Below, piece after piece: positions 37,191 to 48,559 of a stretch of DNA of 64,000 nt; the stretch's first letter is position 1; every line of letters begins with the position of its first letter. The notes under the pieces were generated by a model. That model was not told the origin of the DNA. It saw only the letters and a program-made list of their open reading frames with translations, and ran no database searches. The stretch comes from Nageia nagi (Eukaryota > Pinophyta). The stretch covers positions 32,302,001 through 32,366,000 of the forward strand of contig JBITNC010000002.1 in NCBI GenBank assembly GCA_050084985.1, read 5' to 3'. A program made the position numbers and the translations under genes.

Positions 37191-38060
37191 TTTTAGTGCA
37201 CTTGATAGTATGTCCAATTTTCTATTTTTCCATGCATTTCTTGTGTTTGTGAGTGTGATCAATGTCCTTACTCTTTGAACATCATCCCAACTACCTACTT
37301 CAACATAAATATTTGAAATAAGAATATAATATGGAGAATATTTAGGCTCCAATAAAAATAGTATTATTTCCATAAATTCCCTTATTCCTACATTCTTACA
37401 TCATCTATAAGCACCAAGAAAACACATCCACACACCCAATTCACATTTTGTGGGAATCTTGATAATGAAGTTCAAAGATTCCTCAAGATAGCCTATATGA
37501 AAAAAGAAGGTCAACAATGCATGCATAATGATTCACCCTAGGCATATTGTGATAAGATTCACTCATAATATTAAAATACTTATAGACCTTATCCACTAGA
37601 CTTGCATGGTTTAATGCAAGTAGAACACATACAAAAGTTATATTAGGCCTTGTGTATTATTCAAAATTTATCTACATATCTATCAAGGCATTCATAACTA
37701 CAACATTAATTTCAAAAATATTTTAAACTACTCTTCGGTGGATGTCCATATCTTCCTTTAGAGTTGCAATGATGGCACATGCTTGAATAATGTTGGAAAA
37801 GGTTGTAGAGTTTACCTTTACACCTAATAATTGCATCTTCTTAAAAGTATATAGAACCATTTTAGACAATCATTTTCAATTACTCTTTGATGTATGTATA
37901 TACCTTATTATAGAGCTCCCATTAAGGCACTTACTAGAATAATATTGGTAAATATTTTAGAGTCTAGCTTTACTCTTGACATTTGCATTCCCTTGAATGG
38001 CATCCTTGTTGTAGCCATGAATTGCATATCCTTAAATAATATTATATCCATGAAAATATA
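37176..38060 (-). pseudogene. PPR protein (PLS class, E-type C-terminus) pseudogene
   Basis: On the minus strand the end of a pentatricopeptide-repeat protein is readable. From 5' to 3' there is a V-K-L-D-S-K-x-F-T-N-like repeat start and I-H-Q-R-V-I (near 37,990-37,900), then L-V-D-K-V-Y-K-Y-F-N, then N-M-P-R-V-N-H-Y-A-C-I-V-D-L-L (about 37,560-37,515), and an open segment (37,373-37,176) with LEPKYSPYYILISNIYVEVG followed by W-D-D-V-Q-R-V-R. The last part is the typical E motif of organelle RNA-editing-type PPR proteins. Such proteins bind organellar RNA. Stops and frame changes make this copy dead, and the first repeats are missing. Confidence 0.8.
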
Positions 38061-38142
38061 TCTTCTTCATATATATTATCAAACCATTATTTTATACTCC
38101 ATTTATTTTGGTCCATGGAAACATGTGGTGAGTTATTTATAA

Positions 38143-39500
38143 CTAATTCAGATGGAAATGATATTGGGGTCTATGATAAAACCCCACATCCTTCACAAAG
38201 CATCAAATACAAGGTGATGTGTCAATTTCACCATATCAACTTTAATGTATCAATTTAACTACTTACCATATTTGAGTATAATTGATCTTTTTAATGGTCC
38301 CATGTAGGCCCAAGGTGGAGGTATTCTTCTTAAATCCAACATTACCCAATTTGGTAGATTTTACCCCAAGGATAAAAGAACAAAACTCTACACAAATTAT
38401 TTCAAGGAAAATAAAGGCCAAAATAGTGAAGGTGTTAATGGGTTAAGTGCTTTTAGTGTGCTTGTTTTAAATTTTTTTAATTGGTTACATAAAAACCTAA
38501 GAAGGTTTCCATCAAAATAAGCACTTCATAAAATTATAATATATGGAATTAAGGAGTGAAGAGATATGTGTGACAAAGAATAATATAAATAAAAGTACCT
38601 TGATGGGAAGTTTGAGATGTTGATATGTTGTAGAGGAAAGTTTGAACTCTTTCAATGTGAGTTTAATACCTTGTTGTGTTCATATCAAAAATCATTGATG
38701 AATTATGTCCATATCTGAGTGGTCTTAACTCATTTGATTCTATGTGGGAATAATTCATACAAAATGATAAAATAGGTATTTATGTAGTTACTTGGGATGC
38801 ACATTTTTTTATTCTATTGGTGGAAGATGTTATATACTATGTAATTGATACCAATGGGTATCATTTGTAGGATGATAGTTCAAAATGTTTTATATTGAAA
38901 TTTGACATGAAAAAAAAATTGCACAAGAATGGAGAACTAAAATGCATAAGCAAGAAATCTTGTAAAGAATATTTAACAAAATTTTTGACTCCATAATGAT
39001 TGAAGGAAGCATAAAAAAACTTGACCCAAGGTTAGATTCTATCCACACATATGATGAACTAGCTACAATTTTCACTCAACTTGATATCATATGATGGACT
39101 TAATAGTGAAGGAAACATTGAATGTAAACAAAAACCATCTAAAATAATAAAAAACACTCATATAACTCCCTATGGGTTGAGAGAAAAAGAAAGAGAGAAG
39201 TGGTTCAAAGATCAAAATAGTATTACAAGGAACAAGAAGGATATACATTTATAGTATAATACACTTTTATGTATGTATATGTATATCTTTTGGTAACATG
39301 AAACTATATATGTATATTGTGTGCTTCAATAGAGTTATATAAAGATTCTATATACTATGTGCTTTGGTAGGGTTGTATAAATATTTTCACTTTTTTGGGT
39401 AAGTGATTAGATTGCATGACATTTATGAAACTATGAGTGATAAAAAAACTATGGGATCTTTACATTACTGTTCTTCACATGAAATATTTAAATATGTATA
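38143..39500. other. AT-rich stretch, no gene recognised
   Basis: Some weak protein-like character on the plus strand near 38,900-39,090 (Lys-rich) but no recognisable family. Confidence 0.35.
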
Positions 39501-39501
39501 G

Positions 39502-40605
39502 GTAAGTGCAAGAGGTTGAGTCCCACTTTGGAGGAAGTCATGGGACTTAGTTTTTTTAGCATGGGGTAGAGATCCTAGTAATGAGATCCTAGTACCCCAA
39601 GATCTTGATCTAGTTTAGGATCCTTGAGCCATATCAAAATCCCATCCATCAAGATCAAAGGGGTGATCAGGATTGTGGTCTTGAAGAGTATAAATGTACA
39701 AAATCATCCTTGAGATCTTGATCACCCTCAAGATCTTGATCCTTAAATTTAAAAATTTTTCCTATCCTTTTTTATGGGAATTAAGTTTAGTGACTTGAAC
39801 CTTGGCTTTGGACCTACAACTTCAAGGTCATAACAATGGCAATGGACTTTACCAACTTAGGGCATGTGTTTGATGATGTTTTTTGAAGATTTTTTTCATG
39901 AAATTTTGTAAGATTATAGATGAGAGAGTGTAGATTCCAAATATACCAATTTTTTTACAATTAAATTAGATTTTTTATTTTTAATATAAATTCTAATAAA
40001 AGAGGATCCATAAACTTCAAAAAATAGGATTTCGTATTTGTTTAATGACTTTTTATTTTTTTTGGAATCATGAAAAATAAAATATATATGCATAATTTGT
40101 ATATAATTCTCCACAAGTTAAAAAATAATTAATTAAAAATGATAATTTTAGGTTTAATCATGCTTGAGGGATGAGCATTTTTTGAAACGATAATTAGGTC
40201 CAATAAAAAATTAATAAAAAAATAATTCATGAAAAAATTACAAAAAAATATCCTCCACAATCTTTAATATCTTAGATATTTTAACCAAATAGATTTAAGA
40301 AAATATTATGATTTATATCCAATTATGCTTGAGGGACACAATGGAGCTATGGTCCTAAAACTATATTTTTTAAACAATGGATTTTAAACATGCCTATCAA
40401 AATTTTATTTCTATGATCTAGGTATTAGAATAAATTACATATTTGAAAACTATACTTTGAGGACTACATTTTTACCAAAATGACTTTTTTCAATATTTGA
40501 ACTTTAAGTGCTTCAAATTTTGAGATTAATTGTGATGAAACCTAACAATTAAGGAAACCACTTCCACTTTTTGGCCAAAAGTGGGACTCATCTTCTTGCA
40601 CTTAC
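39502..40605. mobile_element. Candidate 1.1 kb non-coding DNA transposon with ~30 bp TIRs
   Basis: The left end 39,502-39,531 begins GTAAGTGCAAGAGGTTGAGT and continues CCCACTTTGG. The right end 40,576-40,605 is its near-perfect reverse complement (GTAAGTGCAAGAAGATGAGT, then CCCACTTTTG). The interior is AT-rich with no ORF of note. It contains a repeated TGCTTGAGGGA motif near 40,160 and 40,325. I could not define a target duplication, so the superfamily is left open. Confidence 0.6.
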
Positions 40606-41035
40606 TCTATGCAATATTATGTTTTACATATTATATAGGTCTTATGTTGTTGCTATATCTATCTTATGATTATTGTACCTATGTTGGTTGACATTTGGCT
40701 TTGGGATGTAATAGAATTTTGTTCATATCAGTTGTACATTACCATTGTTCATTGGCTTTGGAATCATAGTTGTTAGCATCATCTTTATATATTGGATTTG
40801 GCATCATAGTTGTTAGGTATTTTAGGATATTTCATGAAATGGAGGAATAAAGGTATTAACAAAGTCTAAGCAAAACTTTTGACAAAAAGTTTAGTACATA
40901 AGTGAACTTTTGAGAAAAATTTGCATTTCTTGCATTTTGCTCAAAACTTGCTTACAACAAGCAATGCAAATTTTTTTGTAACATCAACAATTATAATCGA
41001 ATTTCATATAACAACCATGAATAATTGAATATCAT
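40606..41035. other. AT-rich stretch, no gene recognised
   Basis: Short internal repetition (GGCTTTGG and GGCATCATAGTTGTTAG near 40,750-40,815). Nothing else was seen. Confidence 0.4.
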
Positions 41036-41580
41036 TTATAGAGGGTTAATGAAATTGTGTATAACCCAAAATTGGGAAATTCTTTGAAGATATAGAGGGT
41101 TAATTGAACTACATATAATCCAAACTTGGAAAATTCCTCAAACATATAATGGGTAAATTGAACTGCGTATAACCCAAACTTGGAAAATTCTTTGAACATA
41201 TTTGTGTATAACCCAAACTTGAAATTATTTTTGAACATATAAAGTGTTAATTGAACTCTGTATAACCAAAACTTAAAAAATTCTTTGAACATATAAATGA
41301 TTAATTGAATTATGTATAATCCAAACTTAGTTAATTGAACATATAAAGGGTTAATCAAACTACGTATAACCCAAACTTGGTTAATCAAATATATAAAGGG
41401 TTAATCGAACTATGTATAACCCAAACTTGGAAAATTCTTTGAACATATAAAGGGTTAATTGAACTATGTATAACCCAAAATTGGAAAATTCTTTGAATGT
41501 ACAAAGGGTTAATTGAACTACATATAACCCAACTTTGGTTAATTGAACATATAAAGGGTTAATTGAACATATAAAGCATC
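41036..41580. repeat. Minisatellite, ~40-60 bp units with GGGTTAATTGAAC
   Basis: About nine to ten imperfect units of the type GGGTTAATTGAACTATGTAT, then AACCCAAACTTGGAAAATTC and TTTGAACATATAAA. The 118-codon minus-strand frame at 41,032-41,388, with its recurring M-F-K-E-F and K-F-G-L-Y, is a translation of the repeat, not a gene. The same GGTTAATYRAA word pervades both arms of the inverted repeat at 33.4 and 45.6 kb. Confidence 0.88.
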
Positions 41581-42829
41581 AAGTTTTATTAACATATTAT
41601 TTACATAGTCTTTTACTTTATCTAAATTCCTAACATGGCCAAGAAGTTTAACCATACATGTATATTATTCCATTATGTGTGTAATACAACAATAATCATT
41701 CATGGATGTGAAGTATTGATAACCCTCCTTAACTAGATCTATGTGGCTACACAAGCATATAATACACTAACTAATGTATCATCATATGGACTAATACTCA
41801 AATATTCATTTGTTAAAAAACTTTAATTATTTCCTTGCTACAAGCATTCCTTGCATATTCTACAATCATTTCATCCCATCAAATTATTTATCCATCATGC
41901 ATCTTGTAAAAAAAATACTTATATTTTTAATGTTTGCACATTTTATAAACATTTCTATCAAGGTTTTTATTACCATTGCATGCAAAAGAAACCCACATCT
42001 ACTTATTTTTCCATGAATGTCCATCGCTCATTTTAAAGTTGTATTTTGTCAAATAATATGATACACATTTGTATACAATTATCACATAGTTTCATATTCA
42101 AAATATAACATATTGCATACAATGACTATCATAGGAAATAGTAAAATATTATACATAACACATTCAAAATACAACACATACAAAATGTAGCATATTACAA
42201 ATGCTACACATTAAAACTAGTACATCATCTCACATAATTTAATGATAATATGATATACCATTATTAGTTAGGTTGTAAAAATAATATTATACATTATAAC
42301 TTCAGAATGTGGAAATTTACCAAAAATAAATGTATATGTCATCAAAACCTTCATTTTTTTTTAGTTATATCTAAATACTTTTTGATAGAAATTTAGATAT
42401 AATATAAAATTTATCCACAAAGCACGTACTAAAAAAAACAAATAAAAATTACTTAAAACATAATAAGTTTGTATTGAACATTCACAAATACAATCGAGAG
42501 TTTCTAGATATATAGCTAATGTATCCATAACATTAAGTTATATATTGATTTATGGATGTATCCAAAATCAGTCAAGATATATAGCCAATCTATACATAAC
42601 ATTCAAAGATATATATTGATATAAATATCCAAACACATACAAAATTTGTATAAATGTATCAAAAATCCATATTCCTTCATAACCACTTTGCCCAAAATTT
42701 CCTTATCAATCTTGTACATCACATAACATTATCAAGGCCATTTAAAAAATATATGTATAATTTATAGCACATAGAATTAATTGAATGAAATCTATCATAC
42801 TAAAAACCTTCTATGACCCATATAACTTC
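41581..42829. other. AT-rich stretch, no gene recognised
   Basis: Contains short repetitive wording (AGATATATAGC, CATAACATT) at 42,500-42,620. No coding signal was seen. Confidence 0.4.
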
Positions 42830-43156
42830 TTACACTTTAGTTCTTTCATTGACTTGAACAAGTATTTCAAGTTCAAGTTCTTCAACCTTGATTAGGATAT
42901 TTGTAAGCCAATCTCTTAACTTGACTCTCTCTTTCATCAATATTTTTATTTCCTCTTTTATTGACTTCAGTTCACCTTCAATGATACAAAATTGCTCCTC
43001 ATTATCCTTATAGCATTTAAATAGAGTATCAAATTGTGTTTTATGGAAATGTTGTAAATATTTTAGACTTAAATTATCTAAATCTATTTCAACATTAGAA
43101 GTTATATGTTTTGATGATCTTTTTCTGGAACACAATGGTTCATCATTCTTCCCCAT
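42830..43156 (-). CDS. Hypothetical 108-residue Lys/Glu-rich protein
   Basis: An uninterrupted minus-strand frame from ATG 43,156 to a stop at 42,830, long for this AT-rich DNA. The N-terminus has a basic cluster (S-R-K-R-S-S-K-H) that could act as a nuclear signal. The C-terminal half alternates Glu/Lys with Ile/Leu (EEQFCIIEGELKSIKEEIKI) and should form a coiled coil. No family is recognised. It may be a fragment of a transposon protein or a small host gene exon. There is no evidence of expression in the sequence. Confidence 0.3.
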   Translation of the reverse strand: MGKNDEPLCSRKRSSKHITSNVEIDLDNLSLKYLQHFHKTQFDTLFKCYKDNEEQFCIIEGELKSIKEEIKILMKERVKLRDWLTNILIKVEELELEILVQVNERTKV

Positions 43157-43313
43157 TTGTAGATATTTGTGTAATTGAGATAAAATGTTTTCAAATACAT
43201 GTGGATATTTTTCACACTGCTAAAAAAATATACTTATTACTAAGTCCTAAAAAATATGTTGCTCTAAAGATCTTGATGATATTTTTATCTTATACATTTC
43301 TAGGAGAAACATG

Positions 43314-43446
43314 CTATGAAGGTAATTGGATGTGCACAAATGTAGTGATTCTAGTCCTCAAACATCCTCATTGTTTAGCTCACTATAATGAGGATGTTTG
43401 AGAACTAGGCTCACTAAACTCTTGCGCATCCAATTGCCTTCATATC
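43314..43446. repeat. Hairpin 1: ~60 bp arms, 10 nt loop
   Basis: 43,314-43,374 is the inverse of 43,385-43,446 with only a few mismatches. Key parts are AAGGYAATTGGATG at the outer ends and CTCAAACATCCTCATT at the inner ends. The transcript would fold into a near-perfect stem. Confidence 0.85.
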
Positions 43447-43649
43447 TCTCAAAAATTTGTTAAACCTCTCATACCCCATTACAAATTAGCTAAACCAAGA
43501 ACCATATGCTTTAACAAATCAAATAGCCACTCTTCTTGTTATGAGTGCCATGGTGAACTTGTATGCAAAATGGATCTATAGAAGAAACTATAGAGCATGT
43601 TAGTACAATCACTTAAATTATAACAACATAACCTTTATATATATTCTAC

Positions 43650-44005
43650 TTATATTCAGAGTATATATATGTAAAATGTGGAAGAAGACATGATGCTCAA
43701 GCATTTTTTGAAAAGATGCATGATGCATCATGGATACATTTTGATAGTATTAAATATTTAAAGTAAATTTTATTTTGATAATATGTTTAATTCATGACTT
43801 CAACATATTATTTTTATGTGTTCTACTTGCATGCAAAATATGGAAGAAAAAATAAGGTCCTATAATTTTGACAATATACATGATGAAAATACAATTTCAT
43901 GGACTAAAATAATCCAAAGAATACCCTTCAACTACCTTCAATTGATCAACCTTGTAAATAAATATTTGGTATTTAACCTAGCTTGTAGATGTCAATCTTC
44001 ATAGT
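43650..44005 (+). pseudogene. PPR fragment (plus strand)
   Basis: The plus strand reads Y-V-K-C-G-R-R-H-D-A-Q-A-F-F-E-K-M-H-D-A-S-W near 43,672-43,735 and, after a gap, F-D-N-I-H-D-E-N-T-I-S-W-T-K-I-I near 43,873-43,920. These are typical PLS-type PPR repeat junctions (Y-A-K-C-G, then F-D-x-M, then N-x-x-S-W). Only scraps remain. Confidence 0.55.
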
Positions 44006-44124
44006 CTACAAATTATAAAAGTTCTATTGTGAGAATTAAAAAAGTTTCATTTTGAGAAGGATATTTAAGCAATGTACCTTTTGAGCTCTCCATTCATGTT
44101 GTTGGTTATTGGTGTATTGAAGAG

Positions 44125-44420
44125 ATCTAGTGGGCAAGATACAAAGCTCTTCATGGAGCTAGCTCATTCATGGGAGTGAGGGAAAAGCTAAGGCCAAAGA
44201 AAATAAATTTGCCATATGCATTGCACTTATTTCTAAAGTATCTAGCTTAGCTTTCAAGGGAGAGTGTATTTCTCTATTGATACACTCTCCCTTGAAAGCC
44301 AAGTTAGATTCTTCATAATAAGCATAATGCATATGATAAATTCAATTCCTTTGACCTTAACTTCCCTCATTGCACAAGTGTTAGCTCCATGTAGAATTCT
44401 ATATCAAGCGTTAAGGATAT
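44125..44420. repeat. Hairpin 2: ~140 bp arms, 12 nt loop
   Basis: Inner stem GCTTTCAAGGGAGAGTGTA (44,250-44,268) pairs with TACACTCTCCCTTGAAAGC (44,281-44,299) perfectly, separated by 12 nt. Complementarity continues outwards with mismatches to about 44,125 and 44,420 (for example CATGGAGCTARC and CCATATGCATT on the left arm). Confidence 0.85.
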
Positions 44421-44454
44421 TAGTTTTAGATCATGTTCATAGTCTAATTCCCTA

Positions 44455-44530
44455 CATATATAAGTTTATGAAGTCAATATGTGGTTTGAAGTAGGATCCT
44501 AGAGCATGGTATGCTAAGAAGGATACATTG

Positions 44531-44536
<6 letters not shown>
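44455..44536 (+). pseudogene. Ty1/copia reverse transcriptase scrap
   Basis: The plus strand reads K-S-I-C-G-L-K, stop, D-P-R-A-W-Y-A-K-K-D-T-L-L. This matches the copia RT signature L-Y-G-L-K-Q-A-P-R-A-W-Y, with the Gln codon now TAG. The fragment begins just past hairpin 2 and is cut off by the (TA)n run. Confidence 0.7.

Positions 44537-44599
<63 letters not shown>
44533..44599. repeat. (TA)n microsatellite
   Basis: About 33 uninterrupted TA units. Confidence 0.98.
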
Positions 44600-44602
<3 letters not shown>

Positions 44603-45299
44603 CAAACTTGTACATTACTTGTTAGCCATAAGTTAAAGATATTGATAAGCTTATTTTCATTTATTTGTACCTTGGTTGGTCTTAGATGTTGAAACTATTT
44701 GAATTTATTTATAGGACCTAATTTGATAAGAAAAATCAATTCATATGTTGTGAAGTTTGTACCAATGCAAATTAGACTATGAATAGTATTAGTTTTACAT
44801 ACCTAATCTATAATTAATATGTTATGAACTTATTACAAAATGGTACTTTTTTTCTTAATACATTTAATAAAGTACTTTTGAATGAGCTAAGAAACTAGAT
44901 TTTGTAATAGAGATGAAGACTATCTAGCCTCCAAAATAGGATAGGCATGGGTTTTGAATTTTAATTCAAAACCCTATTAAATCAAGATCAATATTGTATT
45001 CTAGATTTTTATCTATTCAATATTATAATTGAATTCAAAATAACTCAAATTTGTTAAATGGGTAACTTATTTTTCTTACTAATACGATGAATTCATAGTG
45101 TTGTAGCTATGTCATTTTAGGGTAAACTCATGTGGAATTTACTTGTATGTTCTATATCAAATTGTGGGTTTAGACAAACCTTAGTTATTAATTAATGAGA
45201 AAAAATCCTAGTTGTTGATTAATGAGTAATTGGTTTATAAATCGTTATATATACATTGCAAATGGACTAAGTAGAATTTTATAACTAAGAAAAAGTTAG

Positions 45300-45610
45300 A
45301 GCTCAAGGGTTTTAAAACTAACCATTGAGAGATAGAATCCAAGCATAAGGATTTGATATGCATAATGTAGATAAAGTTTTATGGACTAAAATTATCGTAA
45401 GATATGCACAAAATGAATACATTGAAAGGGAAGATCAAATTTTTGATGAAATACCCCATCAAAATGTAATCTTATGGAATTCCATGATCATAATAAAAAC
45501 CCAAGGATATATGTGGATACTCATGGAATGGAAACTAATAAACAAAGCTAGGGAATTATAAAAACTACCTAGTATTGAGCTTCACTACATGTTCGAGAGC
45601 TCCTTGTAAC
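45300..45610 (+). pseudogene. PPR fragment (plus strand), second
   Basis: Open from 45,358 to 45,561. It contains V-L-W-T-K-I-I-V-R-Y-A-Q-N-E-Y-I-E, then Q-I-F-D-E-I-P-H-Q-N-V-I-L-W-N-S-M-I, the standard PPR consensus (S-W-T-x-M-I-x-G-Y-A-Q-N-G, F-D-E-M-P-x-R-N-V-x-S-W-N-x-M-I). It then reads K-A-R-E-L and degrades into the inverted-repeat arm. Confidence 0.75.
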
Positions 45611-46640
45611 TTCCACATCCAAGCATGCATAAAATAATGCAAATGAGAATGATTATCTTTTCATTTAAATAAAAGGGGGTTAATCAAACTTCATTTAACC
45701 TAATAAATATAGTTCAATTAACCTAATAATCCTTTACATGTGTTAAATCTTAAGGGTTTACGATTAATCAAATTACATATAGATTCTAATTGAAGTTCAA
45801 TTAACCTCCACATTAATAGATGTGTGTACAGTGGTTGGCACCCATTCAAATTTGATGTAGGGTGATATATGTATGGGTTAATTGACTTATGTATAAATAA
45901 CATAAATATAGTTTGATTAACCTAGGCTATTAATGATATCCTTGATATACATTCAAGGTGGGGAGCTTGATATAATAGAGGTTAATAAAATATCTTCAAT
46001 GAGTGTAGGATAGCAAATTTGAGGCAAGGTGATATGACATATGGGTTAATCGACCTATGAATAAATCACATAAATATGATTCGATTAACATAGACCATTA
46101 ATGGTATCCTCAATATGTGAGATAGATGTTCAAAGTGGCAAGCCCAAGATCATCAAGGTTAATCAAACATCATTGATACCAGAGGGTTAATCGAGTATCA
46201 TCGATTTCTAGATTAATCAAGCAATGCTTAGTAGGGAATGATCAATCGATAAGGGGGTTAATCAAATGTTAGTTAATCTTGCATAATTAAAAGGCATTAT
46301 GACTAGATTAATTGAATGACATTTTGACAAAGGTTAATCAAATGTTGTATAAGCAAAGGGTTAAATCAAATATTGTAAAGTAGATGGGTTAAATGAAGTT
46401 TGATTAATCTAGGATGGGCATAGGGGGCAATGCCATGCCATGATAGGCATGAACCAAAAACCCATACATATGAAGGGTTAAATGAAGCATGTTTAGTCAA
46501 TGATAATCTCGAAGTTCTATAATCCCCATGTCATGGATCATTAGGTCATACATCCATACTAATGGTACAACATGTCAGAGTATAGGGGAATTATGGAGGC
46601 TAGATAGCCACTACCTTCATATATTTATTGATCTTATCAT
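45555..46640 (-). repeat. Right arm of the ~1 kb inverted repeat
   Basis: Reverse complement of 33,390-34,310 with insertions. It ends with GGCTAGATAGCC near 46,590-46,603. The arm is filled with GGTTAATCAAA/GGTTAATCGA words spaced roughly 30-70 bp. Confidence 0.75.
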
Positions 46641-48555
46641 AATGTACCATGATGGTGGTTAATTAAGCTTAAAATTTCCTTCATTGATATTTTTTAAAAT
46701 TTTAAAATTCTTGCATCTATTTGTTGAATGACCTTTTACCTAATAATAAATATTTTACTAAATTAAAAGTGGATAACCATTACATAAATCTTACCATTAC
46801 AATTTTTTTACATGGATCATATTATGTTATATTCAATATTTATTAGTTATCCTTTGAGAATCTTGTATCTTAATAAATTATACTATTTGATACATTTAGT
46901 TGGATTAGAAATTCTATTTAGCAATACTTACATTTATTTTTAAATTTAGTCTTGTGTTAAACATGCTAACAATTATACCTTATTAAAATTGTTTAAGTAG
47001 AGTATTATTAATATTAATGCCCTCATCATGAATTATAGACAACCCTTTATCAAGACTTGATATAGAATATTTTCTCTAATAAACTTATAAATTACTCAAT
47101 ATATATATATGTATATGTATGTATAACCTCCACAAGTTGGAACTTGGGACCTAGCTAATGTATCATTGTTAGGCCCAAGGACCCACTATCTAAAATATAT
47201 TCTTTATGAAATCTATATTGAATACTTTTATATAGTTTAATAAACCTTAAAGTATAGTTATTCATATGTTCATTTAATTTTTATTTGATTACTTAAAAAT
47301 AACTTTAATTCTTCTAACAATATTCCTAATCAAGTAGGTGAGGAGGGTTTACATCAAGTTTTAGAAAATCAAAGATAGTATATTAAAAAGTTCATAAAAC
47401 AAAACATTATCAGAATCAAGAAGGCTTTAAGAAAAAACTTTCTTGAGGAATATCATCATGGGTGAAAGTAATATAATATTGTATGAAGCATAGAATATGT
47501 AACATAAAGTACACTTTCCTTTGAAGATTTGAAACCTTAGCATTTCAAAATTGGATGGGAATGGATAATTGATGATATGTTGGATCAAGGGTGTGATTAT
47601 CTTCTTTAAGTTATTAAGGATTATTTGGATATTATATAAAGGGATACATTTTTATTTAATGGGAGTTGTTAAGTTTGTTGAAATAACTTATAAACCTTTG
47701 AAAATATAGTATTCCTAATATTTCAATACAAATAAGTAACATCTTTGTGTTTGAAAATACAATCCAAAGTTATGATTATAAGGTTTTATATCAAATGAAT
47801 AAAATGGTATAATGAAAATCAAGCATAGTAAAGTCTATTATTTATATAGTTGAAGTATTTTCAAATTATTATGTTTTGAAGTTTAAGCTAAGTTTATGAA
47901 ATTTTATCCTTAGTATGTTATTGGGATACTATTTGAAATAAGTTTTGGTTAAAATAAATATTGATTTATTTTATACTTATAAAATATATCTATATTTCAT
48001 TCATAATGCAATTTATTATCCCTTTTTCAATTGTATTACTAGTATCAAATCTCACCATAAGTATAATGAAAGTTTTTGAGTATGATATCTTGGTGTGATT
48101 ATACACAAATATTAGTAAACTTATACTATTTTTCTATTTGGAAGATGTTTCTTAGTGTATTTTACAAATATGAATTTTGGAATTTTTTAAAGTTATTCCC
48201 AATGACACTATCTTAAAAATAATTGTTATTCATGAATTATAAATATTATATACTTATTTTATTCAAATTGTTAAAGTTTAATAAAGAATATTTAAATTGT
48301 TGGTCATTCTTGCATTACTCTCATTGTTGATCTTATGATTATGTTACTATAGTCAATATAAATCATTAGGTGCAATATTCAATTGAGCTCAAAAGGATTA
48401 AGTTTGAATCTTATGCATGTTAATGAGCCTTTTTTTGAAGGATATATATAATAAATTAAATAATATTGTTAAGATTAAATAGTATGGTATGCTATTGCAA
48501 ACATTTAACTATTGATTATTTCTTTATCCTTTAATCTAATATTAAGGAGGTTCAC
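46641..48555. other. AT-rich stretch, no gene recognised
   Basis: A weakly protein-like plus-strand stretch lies at 47,330-47,640. Nothing can be named. Confidence 0.35.
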
Positions 48556-48559
48556 CAAT

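Noticed and set aside
41032-41388. 118-codon minus-strand protein with recurring M-F-K-E-F units
   Set aside because: A translation of the minisatellite; the repetition comes from the DNA unit.
33600-41580. Telomere-like repeat (because of AACCC/GGGTT words)
   Set aside because: The words are spaced 30-70 bp apart within longer units, not in 7-bp tandem, so they are not telomeric.
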